Source of the DNA: JACVRW01 sp963835705
GTDB lineage: Bacteria; Actinomycetota; Thermoleophilia; Solirubrobacterales; Thermoleophilaceae
Direction of reading: 5' to 3'
NCBI GenBank assembly: GCA_963835705.1
Contig: CAWIGR010000022.1
Coordinates: forward strand, 186,001 to 250,000
DNA: 64,000 nt
Below are positions 25,936 through 33,840 of this stretch, in pieces (the first letter of the stretch is position 1; every line of letters begins with the position of its first letter). Below the pieces are notes generated by a model that was given only the letters and a program-made list of their open reading frames with translations, was not told the origin of the DNA and searched no databases. The position numbers were made by a program, and so were the translations under genes.

Positions 25936-26837
25936 GTGAGGAGCTCGCGCCGCGTGAGGTCGCGCCCCGGGGTGCCCAGCAGCTCGCGCGCCTCGGCCAC
26001 GCTCGCCACACGGCGGCCGGCGTCCTCCACCATCCGGCGCGCCCGCGCGATCAGGTCGCCGTTCGAGCGCGCCATCTCGCCGTCGGGGAGGTAGAAGTTG
26101 TCCTCGAGGCCCACGCGGACGTTGCCGCCCAGCGCAGCGGCGGCCGCCACGAGCCGCCACTGGTCCCGGCTGATGCCGATCACCCCCCAGTTGTTCGGCC
26201 CCTCGGCGCCGCCCGGCACCTGCTCGGACATGTGCACGAGGTTCTTCGGCGTCGGCCGGATGCCGCCGTTCACGCCCATCACGCAGTCGATCTGGAGCGG
26301 CTCGGAGAGCAGGCCCATGTCGATCAGTGGGTCCAGGTTGGCCACGTGGCCCGAGTCGAAGCACTCGTGCTCGGGCCGGATGCCCAGCTCGTTCATGGCC
26401 TCGAGGAAGGCGATGATCGTGTCGAACGAGTTCTCGAACACCGCCTTGAACACGAAGTCCTTGCGCCGCGCCGAGTACTTCGCGTAGTTCATCGAGCCCA
26501 TGTTGAGCGCCGCCACGTCCGGCCGCAGCTCGCGCAGGTACTCGATCCGCTTCTCGATCGGAACGCCGATCGCGCCGGTCGAATAGTTCACGATCACGTC
26601 GTCCACCGCGCCCAGGATCGCCTCGGTGATCGCCCGGAAGTCCTCGACCTCGTAGGAGGGCACGCCCTCGGGCGTGCGCGCGTGGATGTGGATCATCGAG
26701 CAGCCCTCGTCCACCGCCCGCTTCGCCTCGGCCGCGTACTCCTCCGGCGTGTACGGGATCGCCGGGCACTGCTCGCGGCTCGCCACCGCCCCGGAGATCG
26801 AGCATGTGACGATGCAGGGGTCTTCGAAGCGGCTCAT
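25932..26837 (-). CDS. Beta-keto acid cleavage enzyme (BKACE, DUF849)
   Basis: 301 residues. BKACE enzymes condense a beta-keto acid with acetyl-CoA and cleave it to acetoacetate and a new CoA ester, using zinc. The zinc motif HIHAR is present (GCSMIHIHARTP), as are NYSTGAIG, LNMGSMNYAK and GPNNWGVIGISRDQW. The substrate-specificity subgroup cannot be read by eye. ATG at 26837 overlaps the YdeI stop. Flanking CoA-transferase suggests the CoA product is passed on. Confidence 0.88.
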   Translation of the reverse strand: MSRFEDPCIVTCSISGAVASREQCPAIPYTPEEYAAEAKRAVDEGCSMIHIHARTPEGVPSYEVEDFRAITEAILGAVDDVIVNYSTGAIGVPIEKRIEYLRELRPDVAALNMGSMNYAKYSARRKDFVFKAVFENSFDTIIAFLEAMNELGIRPEHECFDSGHVANLDPLIDMGLLSEPLQIDCVMGVNGGIRPTPKNLVHMSEQVPGGAEGPNNWGVIGISRDQWRLVAAAAALGGNVRVGLEDNFYLPDGEMARSNGDLIARARRMVEDAGRRVASVAEARELLGTPGRDLTRRELLT

Positions 26838-27403
26838 GCGCGGCGCAGCGGCTTGATGTGCCGGCCGCCGGCGCAGTCGTCGATCAGCTGGGTCAGCCGG
26901 CGCTCGCGCGTCTCCTCGCGCTTGGCGCTCATCACCCAGTGGGTCGCCGTCCTGCGGTAGCCGGGCGGGCGGGCCTCCCAGTACTCCCAGGCAGCGGGGT
27001 GCGCGCGGATGCGCTGCTCGTACTCGTCGGCGAGCTTCGCGTCCTGTTCGAAGGAGTACACGCCGGAGCGGTCCTCCCGGCGAGCCTCGAAGGCCCGGAG
27101 GCCGGCCGGCCGCATCAGGCCCTCCTCGGTGAGCTTCGCCACCTTGGCGATGTTGATCTTGCTCCAGTTGCTGCCCGGCCGGCGCGGGGTGAAGCGCTGC
27201 ATGTACTTGTCCTCGTCGATCCCGTTCGCGCGGCCGTCGATCCAGCCGAAGCAGAGTGCCTGGTCGACCGCCTCGGACCAGCTCATCGCGCGCTTGCCGG
27301 TGTGTTGCTTGTACATGCCGACGTACACCTCGGTCTCCGTCTCGTGGTGCTCCTCGAGCCAGTCGTAGAACTCCTGGGGGGACTTGAAGAAGATCGGCTC
27401 CAT
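26834..27403 (-). CDS. YdeI/OmpD-associated family protein
   Basis: 189 residues with the family pattern FYDWLEEHH, VDQALCFGWIDGRAN, TPRRPGSNWSKINI and a C-terminal segment ending AKREETRERRLTQLIDD. Members are small cytosolic proteins of unclear function linked to antimicrobial-peptide resistance in some Gram-negatives; here the operon context is acid/CoA metabolism. The ATG at 27403 is the first gene after repeat element B. Confidence 0.82.
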   Translation of the reverse strand: MEPIFFKSPQEFYDWLEEHHETETEVYVGMYKQHTGKRAMSWSEAVDQALCFGWIDGRANGIDEDKYMQRFTPRRPGSNWSKINIAKVAKLTEEGLMRPAGLRAFEARREDRSGVYSFEQDAKLADEYEQRIRAHPAAWEYWEARPPGYRRTATHWVMSAKREETRERRLTQLIDDCAGGRHIKPLRRA

Positions 27404-27484
27404 TGGTGCTGACGAACGCCGAGTTTGCCGAACGCGCGCGGCGGATGGCGTTCAGCCCCGGGTGCGCGGTGCCTTCGGCGGCGT

Positions 27485-27594
27485 CTGACGGCGAGCAATG
27501 AGGGCTGCTCGGAAGGGGGTGGGTAATTCCAATGCTCGTATGCGGTACTGGGATTACCCACCCCCCCGTCGGCCCCTTCATTGCCCGCCGTTCA
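27485..27594. repeat. Palindromic repeat element, copy B
   Basis: Outer arms around 27488-27504 and 27575-27591 (ACGGCGRGCAATGARGG) form an inverted repeat with two mismatches in 17. Inside is a 17-bp hairpin, arms 27515-27531 and 27549-27565 (GGGGGTGGGTAATYCCA), one mismatch, 17-base loop. The outer arms are those of copy A at 13850-14027, but the inner hairpin differs in sequence. The element sits in the 204-bp gap between the carboxyltransferase stop and the YdeI start, both genes being on the minus strand. The bases 27404-27484 next to it show no recognisable gene. Confidence 0.8.
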
Positions 27595-27607
27595 GCGCGG
27601 CCGGGAG

Positions 27608-29197
27608 CTACACCGGCATCACGCCGTGCTTCTTATACGGCCGATCCACGCGCTTGGTCTCCGCCATCTCGAGCGCGCGGATCACGGTCGGCCGCGTCTC
27701 GCGCGGATCGATGATGTCGTCGATCAGCGCGTTGCCCGCCGCGATGTACGGGTCGATCGTCTTGCGGATGCCCTCGATCATCTCCGCGCGCGCCGCGTCC
27801 GGGTCCTCGGACGCCTCGATCTGCTTGCGGAAGATGATGTTCACCGCGCCCTCGGGGCCCATCACGGAGATCTCGGCCGACGGCCAGGCCACGATCAGGT
27901 CGGGCTCGTAGGCCTTGCCGCACATCACGTAGTAGCCCGCGCCATAGGCCTTGCGGATCACGACCGTCACCTTCGGCACGGTCGCGCGCGACACCGCGTA
28001 GAGCATCTTCGCGCCGTGGCGGATGATGCCCGCCTGCTCGACCTTCGTGCCGACCATGAAGCCCGGCACGTCCACCAGGAACAGCAGCGGGATCCCGTAC
28101 GCGTCGCAGAGGTTGATGAACCGGGCGGCCTTGTCGGCCGAGTCGTTCTCGAGGATGCCGCCCAGGTGCCTGGGCTGGTTGGCCACGATGCCGACCGGGC
28201 GGCCGCCCATCCGCGCGAAGGCGGTGATGATCGTGCGCGCCCAGCGCGGCTTCATGTCGAACCACTCGCCGTCGTCGACGATCCGGCGGATCACGTCGTA
28301 CATGTCGTATGGCTTGCGCGGCGAGTCGGGCAGCACGTCGAGCAGATCTGAGTCCCCCCCACTCAAGGGGTCTGACCCCTCCCCCCGGGGGGGAGGCTCT
28401 TCGCAGTTCTGCGGGAAGTACGACAGGTACTTCTTGATCGCCTCGATGCACTCCTCGTCCGAGTCGACCTCGAGGTCGCCGACACCCGACACGCGGGTAT
28501 GGATGCGCGAGCCCCCCAGCTCCTCCTGGGTCACGTCCTCCCCTGTCACGGCCTTGGTGAGGTGCGGGCCGGCCAGCGCCATCGAGCCGCGGCCCTTGAC
28601 CATCGGCACGAAGTCGGCGAGCCCGGGGATGTACGCGGTGCCGGCGGCGCAGGGTCCCATCAGCGCCGCGACCTGGGGAATAACGCCGCTCGCCACCACC
28701 TCCTCGCGGAACAGGTGGCCCGAGCCCGCGAACAGCGACCCGGTGGCCTCCTGGATTCGCGCCCCGGCGGAGTCGAGCAGCCAGATCATCGGGATGCGCT
28801 TGCCGAGCGCCAGGTCGCGCAGTCGCGACACCTTGAGCTCGCCGGTCATGCCCATCGAGCCCGCCATGACCGTGAAGTCGTAGGCCGCCACGGCCACGAG
28901 GCGGCCGTCCACCTTGCCGTAGCCCGTGACCACGCCGTCTGCCGGCGCGTCCTTCCCCTCCATGGCGCGCTGCGAGAAGTGCGGCCGGCCGTGGATGCCG
29001 AGCTCGACGAACGAGTCCGGGTCGATCAGCAGCGCGAGGCGCTCCCGCGCGGTCAGCTTGTCCTGCTCGTGCTGGCGGGCGATCTTCTCCTGGCCGCCGC
29101 CGAGGCGGGCCGCCTCGCGCCGCGCGTGCAGGTCGTCCACGAGCGAGCGGAGGGGCGGCCGGGCGACGAGAGTGCCGGAGGCGGCTCGCTCGGCCAT
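27608..29197 (-). CDS. Acyl-CoA carboxylase carboxyltransferase (beta) subunit, PccB/AccD type
   Basis: 529 residues. Transfers carboxyl from biotin to propionyl-, acetyl- or methylcrotonyl-type CoA. Signature blocks: KLTARERLALLIDPDSF, LDSAGARIQEA, GPCAAGTAYIPGLAD, VDVPGFMVGTKVEQAG and KAYGAGYYVMCGKA. Between YFPQNCEEPPP and LLDVLPDSPRKPYD the coding sequence contains an extra in-frame stretch made by a G/C palindromic repeat (28349-28395). ATG at 29197 overlaps the ureohydrolase stop. A biotin carrier protein is encoded 30 kb away at 57374; no biotin carboxylase is visible. Confidence 0.9.
   Translation of the reverse strand: MAERAASGTLVARPPLRSLVDDLHARREAARLGGGQEKIARQHEQDKLTARERLALLIDPDSFVELGIHGRPHFSQRAMEGKDAPADGVVTGYGKVDGRLVAVAAYDFTVMAGSMGMTGELKVSRLRDLALGKRIPMIWLLDSAGARIQEATGSLFAGSGHLFREEVVASGVIPQVAALMGPCAAGTAYIPGLADFVPMVKGRGSMALAGPHLTKAVTGEDVTQEELGGSRIHTRVSGVGDLEVDSDEECIEAIKKYLSYFPQNCEEPPPRGEGSDPLSGGDSDLLDVLPDSPRKPYDMYDVIRRIVDDGEWFDMKPRWARTIITAFARMGGRPVGIVANQPRHLGGILENDSADKAARFINLCDAYGIPLLFLVDVPGFMVGTKVEQAGIIRHGAKMLYAVSRATVPKVTVVIRKAYGAGYYVMCGKAYEPDLIVAWPSAEISVMGPEGAVNIIFRKQIEASEDPDAARAEMIEGIRKTIDPYIAAGNALIDDIIDPRETRPTVIRALEMAETKRVDRPYKKHGVMPV
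28349..28395. repeat. Double-palindrome repeat inside the carboxyltransferase gene
   Basis: AGGGGTCTGACCCCT (perfect 7-1-7 palindrome, 28366-28380) abuts CTCCCCCC/GGGGGGGAG (28379-28395), with a GAGT-C8-ACTC stem on the other side. The reverse complement matches 48771-48798 over about 28 bases with one substitution and one length difference. Reading frame is maintained through it. Confidence 0.75.
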
Positions 29198-30033
29198 CAG
29201 CGCGACAGCCGGTCGAGCAGCGGGTCGAGCACGCGCATCGCGGTCTCGGCCATGTCGGCCCGGTCGTCCTCGTCCTCGGGCGCCTCGAAGGCCGTGACCT
29301 CGACGCCGACGAGCTCGGAGTCCTCCGCCACCGCCTCCATCAGGTCGTAGAGCTTGTCCGAGGAGAGCCCGCCCGGGGCCGGCACGGCGGCAGGGAACTC
29401 CTCGGGGTCGAGCACGTCGAGGTCGAGGTGGACGAAGGCGGGCGCGCCGTCGAGCGCGTTCTTCACCGCCACCAGCGTCTCCACGACGCTCGCCCCGATC
29501 ACGGTGGCGGCGCTCCGCTCGAGCAGCTCGCGCTCGCCGCCGTCGAGGTCGCGCACCCCGGCGAGCACCACCTGCTCCGGCTCGATCGTGTCGCCCAGGC
29601 CGGCGTCCCACTCCCCGCACGCGCCGGCGAGGCACATGCCGCCGAGGTAGCCGCTGCCCGTGGTGTCGGGCGTGTTGTAGTCGCCGTGGGCGTCGAGCCA
29701 GAGCACCTTGGCGTCCGGCCGGTGGCGCAGCGCCGCGGGCAGGGTCGTCACCGAGATCGAGCAGTCCGCGGCGGCGATCACCGGCACGCGGCCGTCGGCG
29801 AGCGCGTCGTCCACCTGGCCGCCCGCCTCGAGCAGGCATCCGCGCGACTCGCGCAGGTCCTCGTCGAAGCGTGTCTCGCGCGGCTCCGCCGCGCTGCCGA
29901 TCGTTCGCGGCTCGATGCCGAGCCGCTTGCCGATCAGGGGCGCGAGCGTCTGGGCGCCGCGCACCGCGCCGGGCGTGCGGTCGGAGGTGCGGCAGCAGAG
30001 CGCGACGAGCGAGACATCCTTGATCGCGGTCAT
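29197..30033 (-). CDS. Arginase/agmatinase-superfamily (ureohydrolase-like) protein with altered metal site
   Basis: 278 residues. Ureohydrolase metal motifs are present as LDAHGDYNTP (DAHxD) and VHLDLDVLDP (DxDxxDP). The first motif, normally GGDHS with a manganese-binding histidine, reads AADCSISV, so cysteine replaces that histidine. Activity may use a changed metal site or be lost. The gene is locked between the enoyl-CoA hydratase and the carboxyltransferase by 4-bp overlaps, an unusual place for an arginase; guanidino or formimino substrates are a guess only. Confidence 0.8.
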   Translation of the reverse strand: MTAIKDVSLVALCCRTSDRTPGAVRGAQTLAPLIGKRLGIEPRTIGSAAEPRETRFDEDLRESRGCLLEAGGQVDDALADGRVPVIAAADCSISVTTLPAALRHRPDAKVLWLDAHGDYNTPDTTGSGYLGGMCLAGACGEWDAGLGDTIEPEQVVLAGVRDLDGGERELLERSAATVIGASVVETLVAVKNALDGAPAFVHLDLDVLDPEEFPAAVPAPGGLSSDKLYDLMEAVAEDSELVGVEVTAFEAPEDEDDRADMAETAMRVLDPLLDRLSR

Positions 30034-30815
30034 CTGCCGCTCCAGACCGGATCGCGCTTCTCGAAGAAGGCCTTCACGCCCTCCTGGATGTCCTCGGTGG
30101 TGAGGGCGATCGAGAGCTGTGAGCGCAGGTAGTCGAGTGCGTCCTCGAAGGGCATGTCGAGCTGGCGGTACATGGCCTGCTTGCCCAGCCGCATCAGCAC
30201 CGGCGACTTGGCCGCGAGCTTCACCGCCCAGTCGTCGACCGTGTCGTCGAGCTCGGCCGCCGGCACCACGCGGTTCACGATGCCGGCCTCGCGCGCCTCC
30301 TCCGCCGAGATGCGCTCGCCGAGCAGCAACAGCTCGTTCGTCTTCTTGCGCGGCACGTTGCGGTAGATCAGGGCCATGATCATGAACGGGAACGCGCCGA
30401 CGTTGATCTCCGGGGTGCCGAAGGTGGCGGCGTCGCTCGCGACGATCAGGTCGCAGCACAGCGCGAGGCCAAGCGCGCCGGCGAGCACGTGCCCGTTCGC
30501 CGCGCAGACGGTCGGCTTGCCGAGTCCCATGATCGTCCTGAACAGGCGAGGGAAGCCCTCGGTGCCGAAGTGCTTCTGCACCGGCGCCACGCCGGCCGCG
30601 AACTGGTCGAGCGAGGCGCCCGCGGAGAACACCTTCTCGTGCGACGAGGCGAGCACGACGCAGCGCACGCGCTCGTCGTCGCGCGCGGATTCGAACGCGT
30701 CGGTGAGCTCCGAGAGCAGCGCGCTCGACAGCGCGTTGCGGTTGTTCGGCGTGTTCAGCGTGACGGTCGCGACACCGTCGTCGCGGACGTCGTAGAGAAT
30801 CGTCTCGTAGGACAC
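30030..30815 (-). CDS. Enoyl-CoA hydratase/isomerase family protein
   Basis: 261 residues, crotonase fold. LNTPNNRNALS opens the domain, FSAGASLDQF provides the first oxyanion-hole strand and ANGHVLAGALGLALCCDLIVA the second. The hydratase glutamates usually found after the second strand are not both evident (FGTPEINVGAFP retains one), so isomerase, hydrolase or decarboxylase activity is possible. GTG at 30815; ATGA coupling to the ureohydrolase gene. First gene of a three-gene operon. Confidence 0.85.
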   Translation of the reverse strand: MSYETILYDVRDDGVATVTLNTPNNRNALSSALLSELTDAFESARDDERVRCVVLASSHEKVFSAGASLDQFAAGVAPVQKHFGTEGFPRLFRTIMGLGKPTVCAANGHVLAGALGLALCCDLIVASDAATFGTPEINVGAFPFMIMALIYRNVPRKKTNELLLLGERISAEEAREAGIVNRVVPAAELDDTVDDWAVKLAAKSPVLMRLGKQAMYRQLDMPFEDALDYLRSQLSIALTTEDIQEGVKAFFEKRDPVWSGR

Positions 30816-30848
30816 GCGGCGATTTCTACTACGGAGGGAACGGCAAGC

Positions 30849-31274
30849 ATGTTCACGACGGTTGTGATCGGCACGAACTGGTCGGAGACAGCCGAGGTCG
30901 CGTTCGTCAAGGCGCTCGAACTGACCCGCGCCAACCGCGGGAGCCTGCACGTGGTAACGGCGAGCCCGCCCTCACCGCCACCGGCCTCCGGACGGTCGGC
31001 CGGAGCAAGCGCAGGCCGCTCGCTCGGACCCGGCTTCCAGGCCGACGTGGTCCTCGAGCGGACGCTCGACCGGCTCGGCGCGAACGACGTGGACGTGCGC
31101 CAGCACACGCTCACGGCGGAGCCCGGCGAGGCGATCCTCTCGGTCGCGGAGCAGGTGGGCGCCGACCTGATCGTGGTCGGCAACCAGGGCATGCACCGCC
31201 GCATGCTCGGCAGCATCCCGAACACGGTCTCGCACCGCGCGACCTGCGATGTCCTGATCGTGCAGACCGGGTAG
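30849..31274 (+). CDS. Universal stress protein (UspA family), first of a tandem pair
   Basis: 141 residues with the USP fold: MFTTVVIGTNWSETAEVA at the start and the ATP-binding signature GNQGMHRRMLGSIPNTVSH at the end (GxxGx9GS). GGAGGG lies ten bases before the ATG. A serine/proline-rich insertion follows the second strand. The paralogue follows after 11 bp. Divergent from the enoyl-CoA hydratase operon with a 33-bp gap. Confidence 0.88.
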   Translation: MFTTVVIGTNWSETAEVAFVKALELTRANRGSLHVVTASPPSPPPASGRSAGASAGRSLGPGFQADVVLERTLDRLGANDVDVRQHTLTAEPGEAILSVAEQVGADLIVVGNQGMHRRMLGSIPNTVSHRATCDVLIVQTG

Positions 31275-31285
31275 GTTTCACACAG

Positions 31286-31714
31286 ATGTTCAGCTCGATC
31301 GTCGTAGGCACCGACGGCTCCGACACCGCGGAGATCGCCCTGCGACGTGCCGTCGACCTCGCCCGGCTGACGGGCGCCAAGCTGCACGTCGTGAGCGCCT
31401 ACGAGCCCGCCCCGGCACGGGTGGGGGGCAAACAACCCGTGCCCGAAGCGGCCGAGTGGTCGGTCGGCTCGGACTTCAAGGTCGACGCCGTGCTCCAGCG
31501 GGCGCGGGAGACCGCCCGCGACGTCGAGATCGAGGTGCACGCCCCCAAGGGGGACGCCGCCGACTCGCTGATTCAGACGGCGAAGGAGAACGACGCGCAG
31601 CTGATCGTGCTGGGCAGCCGGGGCATGCGGGGGGCCCGCCGGGTGCTCGGGAGCGTGCCGAACAAGGTCTCGCACAACGCGCCCTGCGACGTCCTCATAG
31701 TTCAGACGACCTGA
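31286..31714 (+). CDS. Universal stress protein (UspA family), second of a tandem pair
   Basis: 142 residues, closely related to its upstream neighbour: VVGTDGSDTAEIALRRA at the start and GSRGMRGARRVLGSVPNKVSH as the ATP-binding loop. The two probably arose by duplication and may form homo- or heterodimers. Its 3' end overlaps the convergent alkyltransferase-like gene by 13 bp. Confidence 0.88.
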   Translation: MFSSIVVGTDGSDTAEIALRRAVDLARLTGAKLHVVSAYEPAPARVGGKQPVPEAAEWSVGSDFKVDAVLQRARETARDVEIEVHAPKGDAADSLIQTAKENDAQLIVLGSRGMRGARRVLGSVPNKVSHNAPCDVLIVQTT

Positions 31715-32004
31715 CTGACCGGCACCCAGGCGGCCCGCATGTCCACCCGCTCGCCGCTGAACGCCACGCCTTCGGCCTCGAGCAGGCGGCGCTGTCGCTC
31801 GCCCTTGGCAAGCGAGCCGTCGGCACGCACGATGCGCTGCCACGGCACGCCGGGGTCGTCGGTGGCGTGGAGCACGGCGCCCGCGTAGCGGGGCGCCTCG
31901 GGGCTGAGGTCGCCGTAGGTGGTCACGTGGCCGCGCGGCACAGTCCTCGCGCGCTCGAGCACCGCCCGTGCGCGCGGGGTGTCGGTGTCGACGGGCCGCC
32001 TCAC
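31702..32004 (-). CDS. Alkyltransferase-like protein (ATL) of the MGMT family
   Basis: 100-residue homologue of the O6-alkylguanine transferase DNA-binding domain: VPRGHVTTYGDLS, then PWQRIVRADGSL where active enzymes have PCHRV. Tryptophan replaces the alkyl-accepting cysteine (31834-31845), as in bacterial ATL proteins that flag O6-alkylguanine for nucleotide excision repair. GTG start overlaps the histidine kinase stop (GTGA), so it is the third gene of the two-component operon. Confidence 0.85.
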   Translation of the reverse strand: MRRPVDTDTPRARAVLERARTVPRGHVTTYGDLSPEAPRYAGAVLHATDDPGVPWQRIVRADGSLAKGERQRRLLEAEGVAFSGERVDMRAAWVPVSQVV

Positions 32005-33084
32005 CCGCCGGCGGGTCGCCTCACAGCCGCCCGCGGGAGGCTGAAGCGCACCCGCGCCCCGCGCGCCGAGTCAGCCAGCCAGATCTCGCCGCCGTGGGCC
32101 TCCACGATCGCCCGGCAGATCGTCAGGCCCAGGCCTGTGCCCCCGCCGGAGCGGGCGGCGCCCTCGCCGCCGCGGTAGAACGGATCGAAGGCCCGCTCGC
32201 GCGCGTCGTCCGGCAGCCCCGCGCCGGTGTCGGCCACCTCAACCTCCACCGTCGAGCCGTTCGCCTCGGCCAATCACGGTCACGCTGCCGTCGGCGGGCG
32301 TGTGCCGGATCGCGTTCTGGATCAGGTTGAAGAGCACGCGCTGGAGCCGCTCGGGGTTCCCGCGCACCGGCTCGAGGCCGTCCGGGAACGACGCGCGCAC
32401 CGCCACCTGCTTGGCGTCCGCCTGGGCGCGCATCGCCTCCACCGTTTCCTCCATCAACTCGTCGATGCGCACCTGCTGGAGCGACCACTGGATGTCGCCC
32501 GCCTCCAGGCGCGACAGCTCGAACAGGTCCTCGATCAGGCCCGACAGCGAGCGGATGTGCACGGACATCTGCTCGAGATAGCGGCGGCGGGTGTCGCGAT
32601 CGACCACGTCGTCCTCGATCGCGTCGGCGAGAAGCCGCAGCGAGGTGAGCGGTGTGCGCAGGTCGTGGCTGACGGCGGCCACCAGGTCGCGCCGCGCCCG
32701 CTCGGCGGCGTCGCGCTCGGCGATCACGTCGCGCGACAGGAGCCAGGTCGTGTAGGCGGTGAGCCCGCCCGCGAGCAGCAGCAGCATGCCCATGACGAGC
32801 GCATCGTGGGGCGAGATGAACATGAGGAGCGCCACGACCCCGACACCGAGCGTGGCCAGGCCGATCGTGACCGCCACCGCGGAGGCGAACTGGCGGCCGA
32901 GCGACTCGCGCTCGGCCCGGCGGCGCACGATCGCGTGGGCGGCCAGGATCGGCGCGGCGCCGGAGGCCAGCACGAACACCGCCATCAGCACGCCGTCCTC
33001 CGCGGAGTAGACGAGCCCGATCACCAAGCCACACAGCACGGCGGCCGCCGCCAGCACGGCGAGCGGCCTGAGCGCCTCCTTCAT
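32001..33084 (-). CDS. Two-component sensor histidine kinase (frameshifted)
   Basis: Membrane kinase with four hydrophobic helices in the first 150 residues and no extracellular domain, then DHp H-box VSHDLRTPLTSLR, N-box NLIQNAIRHTP and, in another frame, G-boxes ADTGAGLP and GGGTGLGLTICRAI. The switch lies near 32270: removing one G restores a smooth VTVIAEANGS reading. With that correction the protein has about 360 residues. ATG at 33084 overlaps the response-regulator stop. As written, the ATP lid is lost. Its signal is unknown. Confidence 0.8.
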
Positions 33085-33767
33085 GGCTGGAAGCGGTAGC
33101 CGACGCCCCAGACCGTCTGCAGCCAGCGCGGCTCGGAGGGGTCCGCCTCGATCTTCGCCCGCAGCCGGCGCACGTGGACCGTCACGGTGGACGTGTCGGT
33201 GTAGAAGCTGTACTGCCAGACCGCGTCCATCAGCTGGTCGCGCGAGAAGACCTGGCCGGGATGGCGCACGAAGTGCAGCAGCAGCTCGTACTCCCGCACG
33301 GTCAGCTGCACCTCCTCGCCGCGGACAGTCACGCGGCGGGCGACCGGATCGAGCTCGAGGTCGTCGAAGGCGATCGGCTCCTCGAGCTGGGGTGAGTTGT
33401 CGACCCGCCGCAGCACCGCGTCCACGCGCGCGACCAGCTCGGCCGGCGAGAACGGCTTCACGACGTAGTCGTCCGCGCCCAGCCGCAGGCCGATGATGCG
33501 GTCGGTGTGCTCGCCCTTGGCGGTGAGCAGGATCACCGAGACGCGCTCGCGCTCGCGCAGCCGGCGCATCACCTCGAGACCGTCCATGCCGGGCAGCATC
33601 AGGTCGAGCACCACGAGGTCGGGGCGACTCTCGCCGGCGATCCGCAGCGCGCCGGGGCCGTCCGCGGCCACGTGGGTGGCGTAGCCGGCGCGCTCCAGAT
33701 AGCGGGCGACCACGTCGGTGATGGTCGGCTCGTCGTCCACGACGAGGATCGAGCCACGCTGGTCCAT
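33081..33767 (-). CDS. OmpR/PhoB-family response regulator
   Basis: 228 residues. Receiver domain with ILVVDDEPTI (acidic pocket), phospho-acceptor Asp in LVVLDLMLPGMDG, LLTAK and the lysine of YVVKPFSPAEL; then a winged helix with LTVREYELLLHFVRHPGQVFSRDQL and RRLRAKIE. First gene of the regulator, kinase, ATL operon. A direct repeat upstream (33807-33822) may be its own binding site. Confidence 0.92.
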   Translation of the reverse strand: MDQRGSILVVDDEPTITDVVARYLERAGYATHVAADGPGALRIAGESRPDLVVLDLMLPGMDGLEVMRRLRERERVSVILLTAKGEHTDRIIGLRLGADDYVVKPFSPAELVARVDAVLRRVDNSPQLEEPIAFDDLELDPVARRVTVRGEEVQLTVREYELLLHFVRHPGQVFSRDQLMDAVWQYSFYTDTSTVTVHVRRLRAKIEADPSEPRWLQTVWGVGYRFQP

Positions 33768-33806
33768 GACCGGATTCTGGCAGCGCCGCGCAGGGGCGGC
33801 TGGTCG

Positions 33807-33822
33807 CGTAAGGCCTTCGTAA
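33807..33822. promoter_or_regulatory. CGTAA direct repeat with 11-bp period, candidate response-regulator site
   Basis: CGTAAGGCCTTCGTAA: two CGTAA units exactly 11 bases apart, in the gap between the regulator gene and the divergent glucoamylase. OmpR/PhoB proteins typically bind direct repeats of this period. It may control either or both genes. Confidence 0.4.
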
Positions 33823-33840
33823 CCCGGGTAGCCGCCCAGG

